From positions 1-64,000 of the forward strand of contig JABTBR010000038.1 in NCBI GenBank assembly GCA_013284265.1: a stretch of DNA of 64,000 nucleotides, given 5' to 3'. Source of the stretch: Oxalobacteraceae bacterium. Lineage in GTDB: Bacteria > Pseudomonadota > Gammaproteobacteria > Burkholderiales > Burkholderiaceae_D. Made by a program: the position numbers and the translations under genes. The notes beneath the pieces were generated by a model. The model was not told the DNA's origin, did not search any database, and worked only from the letters and a program-made list of their open reading frames with translations. How positions within the stretch are numbered: the stretch's first letter is position 1; each line of letters begins with the position of its first letter. Of this stretch, positions 1 through 10,238 are shown piece after piece.

Positions 1-59
1 CCCCCCCCCCCCGCCGCATCCCTACTCAATTCAGCGCCCGCAAATGAGGCGAGAGGCGG

Positions 60-205
60 GGAGGCGGGGGTCAGGTCTGACATTCAGGGAGGCGGGGGTC
101 AGGTCTGACATTCAGACACGGCCTCATCCGCTAACCCACGCTCTCCGGAGGCGGGGGTCAGGTCTGACATTCAGACACGGCCTCATCCGCTAACCCACGC
201 TCTCC
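60..205. repeat. Tandem repeat, 59-bp unit x2 plus a partial copy
   Basis: Two identical 59-bp units lie at 88-146 and 147-205, preceded by a 28-bp partial unit at 60-87. Each begins GGAGGCGGGGGTCAGGTCTG, which contains the palindrome GTCAGGTCTGAC. The block ends just beyond the stop codon of the helicase gene. The window also opens with a run of twelve C residues (1-12). I see no coding sequence in 1-219. Confidence 0.9.
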
Positions 206-219
206 GCCTCTCCCCGCGC

Positions 220-2529
220 TCAGCGACCCAGGCGCTCCAGCTTGGCCACGCCCAGATCAAGCACCTTCATGCCGTTGCTGCCGAAATTGATCTTGGCCCG
301 CGTATCGCCGCCACCGCCCTCGATATTGACGATCACTCCCTCGCCGAATTTACCGTGCAGCACCGACTCGCCGATGCGCCAGCCCGACGAACCCGACGCG
401 CTCGACTTCTGCGCCAGCTTCTGCGCGATCGCATTGTCGGAGCCCGTCAGCGGCACCTCGTCCCAGGCCGACTTGCGGTTGCCCGACCAGTGCGACTGCA
501 CCTTGGGCGACAGCCACTTGAGCGACTCTTCGGGCAATTCGTCGAAGAAGCGCGACTTCATGTTGTAGCGGGTCTGGCCGTGCAGCATGCGCGTCTGCGC
601 GAACGACATATACAGACGCTTGCGCGCCCGCGTGATCGCCACATACATCAGGCGCCGCTCCTCTTCCACGCCGCCATCCTCGCGCGAACTGCTCTCGTGC
701 GGGAACAGGCCCTCTTCCAGGCCGGTGATGAACACATTGTCGAACTCCAGGCCCTTGGCCGAGTGCACCGTCATCATCTGCAAGGCATCCTGGCCCGCCG
801 TGGCCTGATTGTCGCCCGCCTCCAGCGAGGCATGCGACAGAAAGGCCGACAGCGGCGACATCACGGTCGGCAGCGGCGCGTCGGCGTCATAGATCTCGAT
901 CCCGTCCGCATTGACGATGGGCGCACCGGCCGAGGCCTGCGCCTGCGGCCCCAGATGCGCCGGCGCGCCCTGGCCGAAGCCTTCTTCCGACACGAACTGG
1001 GTGGCCGCGCTGACCATCTGCTCCAGATTCTCGATCCGGTCGGCGCCTTCTTTTTCATTCTGATAGTGGGTCAGCAGGCCGCTGGCCTCCAGCACCACCC
1101 GCACCAGTTCCGGCAAGGGCATTTGCTGGGTTTCAAAGCGCGCGCCCTCGACCAGGCGCACGAAGCCGCCCAGCGAGGAACCGGCCTTGCCCGCCACATG
1201 CGGCACCGCCGCGTACAGCGAAATGCCGAACTGCTCCGACGCCGCCTGCAGCGCCTCGATCGAGCGCAGGCCGATGCCGCGCGTGGGGAAATTCACCACC
1301 CGCAGGAAGGCCGAATCATTGTGCGGATTGTCCATCAGTTGCAGATAGGCGATCGCGTGCTTGACCTCGGCGCGCTGGAAGTAGCGCAGGCCGCCATACA
1401 CGTGATACGGGATGCCGGCCGAGAACAGCGCGTGCTCGATCACGCGCGATTGCGCATTCGAGCGGTACAGCACCGCGATCTCGCTGCGCGAGGCGCCGTC
1501 GGCGATCAGGCTCTTCGACTCCTCGATGATCCACTGCGCTTCCTGCAGATCCGAACTGGCCTCGTAGATGCGCACCTGCTCGCCGTGGCCCGCATCGGTG
1601 CGCAGGTTCTTGCCCAAGCGCTTGCTGTTATTGGCGATCAGCATATTCGCCGAATCGAGGATGTGGCCATAGGAGCGGTAATTCTGCTCCAGCTTGATCA
1701 AATTCTGCACCTTGAACTCGCGTTCGAAGGACGTCATATTGCCCACATTGGCGCCGCGGAAAGCGTAGATGCTCTGGTCATCGTCGCCCACCGCGAACAG
1801 CGCGCCGCCGTCGCGCTCGCCATGCCCGGCCAGCAGCTTGAGCCAGTTGTATTGCAGATTATTGGTATCCTGAAACTCGTCGACCAGGATGTGCTTGAAG
1901 CGCTGCTGGTAGTGCTGGCGCAGCGGCTGGTTGCGGCTGAGCAGCTCAAAGCTGCGCAGCAGCAGTTCGGCAAAATCGACCACGCCTTCGCGCTGGCACT
2001 GCTCGTCATAGAGCTGGTACAACTCGACCATCTTGCGCTCGATCGGATCGAAGGCTTCCACCTTGTCCGCGCGCAAGCCCTGGTCCTTGGCATTGTTAAT
2101 GAAATACACCACCGTCTTCGGCGGATATTTTTCATCATCGATATTGTTCGCCTTCAGCAAGCGCTTGATCACCGACAACTGATCCTGGGAATCGAGAATC
2201 TGGAAGGTCTGGGGCAAGGCCGCGTCGCGGTAATGCGTGCGCAGCAGGCGGTTACACAGGCCGTGGAAGGTCCCTATCCACATCCCGCGCGTATTGATGG
2301 GCAACATCGCCGACAGCCGCGTCATCATTTCCTTGGCCGCCTTGTTGGTAAAGGTCACCGCCAGGATGCCGGCCGGCGACACCTGTCCGGTCTGGATCAG
2401 CCAGGCGATGCGGGTGGTCAGCACACGGGTCTTGCCGGAGCCGGCGCCGGCCAGGATCAGGGCGCTCTGGGCCGGCAGGGTCACGGCGGCCAGTTGTTCG
2501 GGATTGAGGTTGTGAAGGAGATTTTGCAT
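220..2529 (-). CDS. uvrD: UvrD/PcrA-type superfamily 1 DNA helicase
   Basis: ATP-driven 3'-5' DNA helicase of the UvrD/PcrA family, used in nucleotide-excision and mismatch repair in the cytoplasm. The 769-residue protein has Walker A GAGSGKT at residues 28-34, the Walker B motif VDEFQDTN, motif III GDDDQSIYAFRGA, motif IV LEQNYRS, motif V TVHSAKGLEFD and motif VI YVAITRARKRLY. A C-terminal GESVLHGKFGEG segment matches the tail domain typical of PcrA/UvrD. I chose the ATG at 2529 because homology starts with MQNLLHNLNPEQ; the frame stays open upstream but encodes non-homologous sequence. No Shine-Dalgarno precedes this ATG, and a TATAAT lies six bases before it. Rep is the nearest alternative, but the tail favours UvrD. 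Confidence 0.93.
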   Translation of the reverse strand: MQNLLHNLNPEQLAAVTLPAQSALILAGAGSGKTRVLTTRIAWLIQTGQVSPAGILAVTFTNKAAKEMMTRLSAMLPINTRGMWIGTFHGLCNRLLRTHYRDAALPQTFQILDSQDQLSVIKRLLKANNIDDEKYPPKTVVYFINNAKDQGLRADKVEAFDPIERKMVELYQLYDEQCQREGVVDFAELLLRSFELLSRNQPLRQHYQQRFKHILVDEFQDTNNLQYNWLKLLAGHGERDGGALFAVGDDDQSIYAFRGANVGNMTSFEREFKVQNLIKLEQNYRSYGHILDSANMLIANNSKRLGKNLRTDAGHGEQVRIYEASSDLQEAQWIIEESKSLIADGASRSEIAVLYRSNAQSRVIEHALFSAGIPYHVYGGLRYFQRAEVKHAIAYLQLMDNPHNDSAFLRVVNFPTRGIGLRSIEALQAASEQFGISLYAAVPHVAGKAGSSLGGFVRLVEGARFETQQMPLPELVRVVLEASGLLTHYQNEKEGADRIENLEQMVSAATQFVSEEGFGQGAPAHLGPQAQASAGAPIVNADGIEIYDADAPLPTVMSPLSAFLSHASLEAGDNQATAGQDALQMMTVHSAKGLEFDNVFITGLEEGLFPHESSSREDGGVEEERRLMYVAITRARKRLYMSFAQTRMLHGQTRYNMKSRFFDELPEESLKWLSPKVQSHWSGNRKSAWDEVPLTGSDNAIAQKLAQKSSASGSSGWRIGESVLHGKFGEGVIVNIEGGGGDTRAKINFGSNGMKVLDLGVAKLERLGR

Positions 2530-2535
2530 CCCGTG

Positions 2536-2541
2536 ATTATA
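2536..2541 (-). promoter_or_regulatory. Candidate -10 box for a leaderless uvrD transcript
   Basis: On the minus strand TATAAT is followed by CACGGG and then the uvrD ATG, so transcription would start at or next to the start codon. I found no convincing -35 at 16-18 bp, so this is weak. Confidence 0.3.
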
Positions 2542-2661
2542 CCGGCAGGCGCCGCAACATCGGGAAGAATGCTGCATGGATATACAGTATGCGATCCACC
2601 TGCCCTGCTGAAAAACCGGGCACCCGCGCAAGCGGGCACCCCGTTTTACCTCATGCAACCA

Positions 2662-3768
<1,107 letters not shown>

Positions 3769-3896
3769 GTGCTTGTCCTGTGCTTGCGTTAAGAGAGTGG
3801 GAACAGCGGTACGGCTGCGCGCAGCGCCCGTTCCGCCGGTCCGCCATGATAGCAAGGCAGCCAGGACAAGGATATCGTTTTGATGCGGCGTGCCGG

Positions 3897-4400
3897 CTAC
3901 AGCGGCACATCGGCCTGGCGTGCCGGCCCCAGCCCCAGTAAATGGGAGACGGTGCGCCACAGCTGGCGCGGCGAGGTCCAGGGCTTGGGCAGGAAGGCAT
4001 TGGCCTGTTCGCGCGACGCCGGATGGCGCGCCGAATACAGCAGCACCGGTGTATGGGCCTGCGCCTCGCGCAGGCAGGCAATCAGGCTGGCGCCATCGCC
4101 GTCGGGCAGGTCGGGATCGAGCACCACCAGCGCAAAGTGTTCGTTCTGGATCGCCTTTTCGGCGGCGGCCAGCGTATGCACATGGGTGACCTGGGTTTCC
4201 GGCACCAGCAAGGTCGCCAGCACCAGCGCGGCGTCGCCGTCGGCATCGATATGCAGCACCCGCGGCGCTTCATGCAGCAGGGCCATGGACAGGGGAGCGC
4301 CCACCGTGGCGGCTGGCCGCGCGGCGGAGAACGGCGCGCCCGTGGACGTTTCCACGGCGCTGGACTGATTGATGTAGTTGTCGAAATGGTAGATGGACAT
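3897..4400 (-). CDS. Stand-alone response-regulator receiver protein
   Basis: A 167-residue protein with a roughly 45-residue unstructured N-terminus followed by one CheY-like receiver domain. Visible receiver elements are the acidic start VLHIDADGD, the phospho-acceptor region LVVLDPDLPDGDG, the threonine/serine switch region VLLYSA and the conserved lysine in FLPKPW. No output domain follows, so it probably acts by protein contact as a phosphotransfer or chemotaxis-like regulator. The ATG at 4400 has GGGAGG seven to eight bases upstream. It lies downstream of the ANTAR regulator, but the 318-bp gap argues against tight coupling. No histidine kinase is adjacent, so its partner is unknown. 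Confidence 0.8.
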   Translation of the reverse strand: MSIYHFDNYINQSSAVETSTGAPFSAARPAATVGAPLSMALLHEAPRVLHIDADGDAALVLATLLVPETQVTHVHTLAAAEKAIQNEHFALVVLDPDLPDGDGASLIACLREAQAHTPVLLYSARHPASREQANAFLPKPWTSPRQLWRTVSHLLGLGPARQADVPL

Positions 4401-4718
4401 GTGGCCTCCCTGGCTCGATTTATCTTGGCCCATCGCTGGGCTGCAAAAAAAGGGGAACTTGGCGATGGCCGGCGTGACGCAAACGCGACATCGGGCCGTC
4501 GCAAGGCATCAATCTGGCTATCGGCATGCAAGTCGGCGGAGCTGGGCCGAGGGACAAATGCGGCCGCGAGGGACAGGGCGGCCAGGAGGAACGACGGGCG
4601 CTAGCGGGCTTGAGCTATCGCGCCGTGTAACAGTGTAGCGGGACGAACCCCTTGGGTCCGTCCGCGATAGTTTCCAGTCTACATGAAATATTCCAGAAAA
4701 CAAGGTCTGGCGAGCGGC
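4401..4718. other. Intergenic region between two response regulators
   Basis: 318 bp with no convincing gene. It must carry the promoter of the receiver gene and the 3' end of the ANTAR gene transcript. I did not find a clear terminator hairpin or a strong -35/-10 pair. Confidence 0.5.
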
Positions 4719-5348
4719 CTATTTTTTCAGCCTGCCATTGAAGGCCGCATGCAAACTATTCAAAATTTCTTCCGCGCCAAGCAGCTGGTCGGCCACCTCG
4801 TTGACCTTGCGCCGGCTGGAACGGGCGTGATCGCGCAGCACCTCGAAGGCGGTGTTGCGGTCGGTCTGGAATTTGCACATCAGCAAGCCCACGGCCAGGC
4901 TGGTCTCGCGCCCGGCGGCCAGCGCCGCGTTCAGATTGAGTTCGGTGCGGCGCAGCTGGCGGATCTCGTCGGCGCGCGCCAGGCCGGCCTCGAAGGCGGG
5001 CATCAGTTGTTTTTCGTCGACCGGCTTGACCAGGAAGCCCACCGCGCCATAGGCTGCGGCCTGCTTGCTGGCATCGCTGTCGCCGCGCCCGGACAGGAAC
5101 ATGAAGGGTACCGAGGTGCTGCTGTGCAGCTGCTTGGCCAGCTCCATGCCGGACATGCCGGGCATGTGGATGTCGAGCAGGGCCAGGTCGGGCTCGCGCT
5201 GGCTGATCAGCTCGAGCGCCTGTTCGGCCGAGGTGGCCTGGACCACTTCATGGCCGGCGTGGCGCAGTACTTCGCCCAGATAGTCGAGCAGCAACTGCTC
5301 GTCGTCGACGATCAGGATCAGGCGTGCGGGTCGGGTAGATGTATTCAT
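4719..5348 (-). CDS. Response regulator with ANTAR RNA-binding domain
   Basis: Two-component regulator of the AmiR/NasT type, expected to act after phosphorylation by binding twin hairpins in leader RNA and preventing termination. The 209-residue protein has an N-terminal receiver (LILIVDDEQLLLDYL, phospho-acceptor in LALLDIHMPGMSG, switch FMFLSG, lysine in FLVKPVD), a coiled linker around residues 125-145, and a C-terminal ANTAR three-helix domain with AVGLLMCKF and ending near residue 200. Amide or nitrate genes that usually accompany such regulators are not present, so its RNA target is not local. A TATAAT with a modest -35 (CTGAAA, 17-bp spacer) lies upstream, overlapping the end of thiE. 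Confidence 0.9.
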   Translation of the reverse strand: MNTSTRPARLILIVDDEQLLLDYLGEVLRHAGHEVVQATSAEQALELISQREPDLALLDIHMPGMSGMELAKQLHSSTSVPFMFLSGRGDSDASKQAAAYGAVGFLVKPVDEKQLMPAFEAGLARADEIRQLRRTELNLNAALAAGRETSLAVGLLMCKFQTDRNTAFEVLRDHARSSRRKVNEVADQLLGAEEILNSLHAAFNGRLKK

Positions 5349-5408
5349 GGGGGCGGCAACCTTGGACTGATGCGAACGTCCCCATTATAGAGCGGAAGTT
5401 GGCCGCTT

Positions 5409-6032
5409 TCAGACGATTTCGCTGCCCGCATACAAGGCCCGGAACTGGCCCACCGCCGCCGCCACATCGTCGGCCAGATACACGCTGCTGATGGCCGCCA
5501 CCATGTCGGCGCCACGCGCCACCAGCGGCGCCGCGTTCTCCGGCGTCATGCCGCCGATGACCACCACCGGCACCGTGATGATGCCGGCCGCCTGCAGCAC
5601 GATGTCGGGCTGGGTCGTCACCGCATATTTTTTCACGCGCGATGGATAGAAGCCGCCAAAGGCCACATAGCTGGCACCGGCCGCCTGGGCCGCCAGTGCG
5701 CGCGGCATGTCGCCATAGCAGGACGAACCGATGATCGCGTCCGGCCCGAGCTGGGCGCGGATCTCGGCCACGCTGGCGTCGGTGCCGCCCAGGTGCACGC
5801 CGTCGGCGCCGATCCGCACGCACAGTTCGGTGTAGTCATTGATGATGAAAGGGACCCGATAGCGCCGGCACAAGACCAGCAGGGCCGTGGCCTGTTCCAG
5901 CCGCAGCGCCGCGTCGGCGTCCTTGTGGCGGTACTGCAGCAGCGTCACGCCGGCCTGCAAAGCCTGTTCGGTGACGGCCAGCAGTTTTGCCGTATCGTCC
6001 CAGTTGGGGGTGACCAGATAAAGTCCTTGCAT
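5409..6032 (-). CDS. thiE: Thiamine-phosphate synthase
   Basis: Couples hydroxymethylpyrimidine diphosphate with the thiazole phosphate carboxylate to give thiamine monophosphate, the joining step of the pathway. The 207-residue TIM-barrel protein begins MQGLYLVTPNWDD and shows the diagnostic segments LLQYRHKDAD (pyrimidine diphosphate binding), FIINDYTELC with GADGVHLGGTDAS, IIGSSCYGD, and VVVIGGMTPENA followed by GADMVAAISSVY near the C-terminus. It is the last gene of the thiamine operon, about 50 bp after thiD, so it falls under the upstream TPP riboswitch. Length is normal for the family. Confidence 0.95.
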   Translation of the reverse strand: MQGLYLVTPNWDDTAKLLAVTEQALQAGVTLLQYRHKDADAALRLEQATALLVLCRRYRVPFIINDYTELCVRIGADGVHLGGTDASVAEIRAQLGPDAIIGSSCYGDMPRALAAQAAGASYVAFGGFYPSRVKKYAVTTQPDIVLQAAGIITVPVVVIGGMTPENAAPLVARGADMVAAISSVYLADDVAAAVGQFRALYAGSEIV

Positions 6033-6084
6033 GGTGTGCTCTCAAAAAATGTTGGGTTCAATGCGGCAACGGTGCCGCGCCATA

Positions 6085-6921
6085 TCAGCGCCGCGGGATG
6101 CGCTGGCCATCGGCCACCGCATAGGCATCCTGCAAGGCGCGATGCACATAGGCCTGGGCCTGGGCCAGCGCGGCTTCCAATGCCACGCCCTGCGCCAGCA
6201 GGCCGGCGATCGCCGAGGCCAGCGTACAGCCGCTGCCATGGAAACCGCCGGGCAGGCGCGGCCAGCGCCACTGCTGGCTGGCGTCCGGGCCGAAATAGCG
6301 GTTCACTACCTGCTCGCCGCCATCGTGGCCGCCGGTGATCAGCACATGGCGGCAGCCCTTGGCGCGCAGCACGCGCGCCTGTTCGGACGGCTCCTGCCGG
6401 CCGCTCAGGGCCAGCGCTTCCGGACCGTTGGGCGTCAGCACGGTGGCCAGCGCCAGCAGCGGCGCCAGCGCACTCACGGCGTCGCCGCGCGAGAGCGTAT
6501 CGCCATGGCCGCTGGCCAGCACCGGATCGACTATCAGCGCCAGGCCGGGCTGGTCGCGGCGCAGCGCCAGCACCACCTCGGCGATCGCAAGCGCATTCGC
6601 GGCGCTGCCGGGGATGCCCACCTTGACCGCGCCGATGCGGATTTTTTCCGTCAGCGCGCGGGCCTGGCGCAGCAGCAGCGCCGGTTCCACCGGCTGCACA
6701 TCGTAGACGCGGTCGTTGTCCTGCGCGGTCAGCGCGGTGACCACGGTGAGCGCATGCGCGCCCTGCCCCGCGATCGCCTGCAGATCGGCGGCAATGCCGG
6801 CGCCGCCCGAGGGATCGACCCCGGCGAACACCAGCACCGTGGCGCGCACAGGCGGGCGGGCCGCGCCGGCTTCGCGCGCGCGGCCGCTGCCATGTCCACC
6901 CTGCGCGCCTTGCGCTGTCAT
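6085..6921 (-). CDS. thiD: Hydroxymethylpyrimidine / phosphomethylpyrimidine kinase
   Basis: Phosphorylates HMP and then HMP-P to make HMP-diphosphate, the pyrimidine substrate for ThiE. The 278-residue ribokinase-fold protein has VLVFAGVDPSGGAGIAAD (substrate site), the central VKVGIPGSA and VDPVLASGHGD segments, VLTPNGPEA, ITGGHD, and the anion-hole motif GGFHGSGCTLASA carrying the catalytic cysteine. The start at 6921 overlaps the thiG stop by four bases (ATGA), a sign of translational coupling. The first 25 or so residues, rich in Gly, Ala and Arg, are a non-conserved extension, so a later start cannot be excluded, although none is obvious. It belongs to the riboswitch-controlled thiamine operon. 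Confidence 0.93.
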   Translation of the reverse strand: MTAQGAQGGHGSGRAREAGAARPPVRATVLVFAGVDPSGGAGIAADLQAIAGQGAHALTVVTALTAQDNDRVYDVQPVEPALLLRQARALTEKIRIGAVKVGIPGSAANALAIAEVVLALRRDQPGLALIVDPVLASGHGDTLSRGDAVSALAPLLALATVLTPNGPEALALSGRQEPSEQARVLRAKGCRHVLITGGHDGGEQVVNRYFGPDASQQWRWPRLPGGFHGSGCTLASAIAGLLAQGVALEAALAQAQAYVHRALQDAYAVADGQRIPRR

Positions 6922-7715
6922 GCCAGCCGGCCCGCCATCGGCGAGGACGGCGAGGCCGAGAAGCGCTTCGGAATACGGCCCGCCAGATAAGCCTCGCGGC
7001 CCGCCTGCACGCCCAGACGCATGGCGCGCGCCATGCGCACCGGATCTTGCGCGCTGGCGATGGCGGTGTTCATCAACACGCCGTCGCAACCGAGCTCCAT
7101 CGCGATCGCCGCGTCCGAGGCGGTACCGACGCCGGCATCGACCAGCACCGGCACCTTGGCCTGCTCGATGATCAGCGACAGATTCCATGGGTTCAGAATA
7201 CCCATGCCCGAACCGATCAGCGAAGCGAGCGGCATCACCGCCACGCAGCCGATATCCTCCAGAATTTTCGCCTGGATCGGATCGTCGCTGCAGTAGACCA
7301 TCACATCGAAGCCGTCGCGCACCAGCGCCTCGGCCGCGATCAGGGTTTCCGGCATGTGCGGGAACAGGGTCTTCTCGTCGCCCAGCACTTCGAGCTTGAC
7401 CAGCTTGTGGCCATTGAGCAGTTCGCGCGCCATCTGCAAGGTGTAGATCGCGTCCTTGGCGGTGTAGCAGCCGGCCGTATTGGGCAGGATGGTGTACTGC
7501 GACGGCGGCAGCACGTCGAGCAGGCTGGGTGCCTTCGGGTCCTGGCCGATGTTGACGCGGCGGATCGCCACGGTGATGATTTCCGCGCCGGCCGCATCGG
7601 TCGCCTCGCGCGTCTGCGCCAGGTCCTTGTATTTGCCGCTGCCGACCAGCAGGCGCGAGTTGTAGGTCTTGCCCGCGATGGTCAGCAGGTCGGTATTCTG
7701 GGTATGCTCATTCAT
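6918..7715 (-). CDS. thiG: Thiazole synthase
   Basis: Builds the thiazole phosphate ring from deoxyxylulose 5-phosphate, dehydroglycine and the thiocarboxylate on ThiS. The 265-residue TIM barrel starts MNEHTQNTDLLTIAGK and contains YNSRLLVGSGKY, ITVAIRRVN, ILPNTAGCYTA, the VKLEVLGDE segment with the Schiff-base lysine region, VMPLASLIGSGMG, VLVDAGVGTASDAA and GVLMNTAIA. The ATG is preceded by AAGGAAAACGAC. ThiS, its sulfur-carrier partner, lies just upstream with an 87-bp gap, and thiD overlaps its end by four bases. It sits third in the operon after thiC and thiS. Confidence 0.96.
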   Translation of the reverse strand: MNEHTQNTDLLTIAGKTYNSRLLVGSGKYKDLAQTREATDAAGAEIITVAIRRVNIGQDPKAPSLLDVLPPSQYTILPNTAGCYTAKDAIYTLQMARELLNGHKLVKLEVLGDEKTLFPHMPETLIAAEALVRDGFDVMVYCSDDPIQAKILEDIGCVAVMPLASLIGSGMGILNPWNLSLIIEQAKVPVLVDAGVGTASDAAIAMELGCDGVLMNTAIASAQDPVRMARAMRLGVQAGREAYLAGRIPKRFSASPSSPMAGRLA

Positions 7716-7802
7716 GTCGTTTTCCTTGTTCGTTGATGGCGCCGGCCTTGGACGTGGAAACGGCAGCGAAGGCGCTATGCACGATCGCTGCCGTCCTGGT
7801 CT

Positions 7803-8018
7803 CTAGCCGCCGCCGATGGCGCGCACGATATCCACTTTGTCCCGCGGCTGCAGCAGGCGCTGCGGCCACTGCTGGCGCGGCACCACCGAGCGGTTGACCG
7901 CCAGCGCCAGCGCCTGCCCCGTCAGGGACAAGGCGTCGATCAGCTCATTGAGGCTGTGCTGGCTTGGCACGCTGCGCACCTCCCCATTCAGCTCGATTTC
8001 CATCATGCTTGCACTCAT
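7803..8018 (-). CDS. thiS: Sulfur carrier protein ThiS
   Basis: Small ubiquitin-like protein that carries sulfur as a C-terminal thiocarboxylate for thiazole synthesis. The 71-residue product ends in IVRAIGGG, the required di-glycine tail, with MMEIELNGE at the front and RSVVPRQQW in the middle, as in the family. The ATG at 8018 follows GAGG in the thiC stop region; the ATGs at residues 5 and 6 are possible alternatives. It lies 7 bp after thiC and before thiG. The oxidase gene thiO, often found between thiC and thiS, is absent from this operon. Confidence 0.93.
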   Translation of the reverse strand: MSASMMEIELNGEVRSVPSQHSLNELIDALSLTGQALALAVNRSVVPRQQWPQRLLQPRDKVDIVRAIGGG

Positions 8019-8025
8019 GCCGGCC

Positions 8026-9945
<1,920 letters not shown>

Positions 9946-9947
9946 TT

Positions 9948-9982
9948 GGCTCCTTTGTTTGCTACAGGAGCCAGCAAAGGAG
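9948..9982 (-). promoter_or_regulatory. Ribosome-site-sequestering hairpins upstream of thiC
   Basis: In the mRNA direction the thiC Shine-Dalgarno lies within CAAAGGAGCC. Two upstream segments can pair with it: CTCCTTTG (8-bp perfect arms, 9975-9982 with 9950-9957) and GGCTCCT (7-bp arms, 9966-9972 with 9948-9954). A further TTTGCT/AGCAAA pairing competes. With no T-run terminator in the leader, this is likely the translational switch of the riboswitch. Confidence 0.65.
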
Positions 9983-10029
9983 ATGGGGCAGCGTGCGCGT
10001 GAATCGGCGTGGAGCCGGGCGACGATATC

Positions 10030-10118
10030 CTAAGCTTCCCTTCGCTGGCATTATCCAGATCAGGTTCGGAGGGTATTTCTCACCCACGCGTCGCATTGCG
10101 ACTTGCAGGACCCCTAGC
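10030..10118 (-). promoter_or_regulatory. TPP riboswitch (THI element)
   Basis: The minus strand carries the conserved TPP aptamer: CTAGGGGTCC, then GGGTGAGAAATACCC, CGAACCTGATCTGGATAAT and GCCAGCGAAGGGAAGC. A small extra hairpin (GTCGCA/TGCGAC) fills the variable arm. It lies about 85 bases before thiC. Binding of thiamine diphosphate is expected to lower expression of the whole thiamine operon. Confidence 0.95.
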
Positions 10119-10145
10119 GTGTGCCGCCTTGCGGCAGCGGATCGA

Positions 10146-10175
10146 ATTATACTCCGGACAATGGCGTGTGCACAA
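10146..10175 (-). promoter_or_regulatory. Sigma-70 promoter of the thiamine operon
   Basis: On the minus strand TTGTGC (10170-10175) and TATAAT (10146-10151) are separated by 18 bp. Transcription would start near 10139, about 20 bases before the riboswitch, which is the expected arrangement. Confidence 0.65.
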
Positions 10176-10238
10176 AGTCTGTGCAAAGTGTGGTGTGATA
10201 GCGCTTATACGCGGGCCGATATGGGCGGCCGGCGCGCC

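Noticed and set aside
2612..2650. Terminator after frmA
   Set aside because: The apparent hairpin is mostly a direct repeat of CGGGCACCC; only five or six bases pair, so it was not listed.
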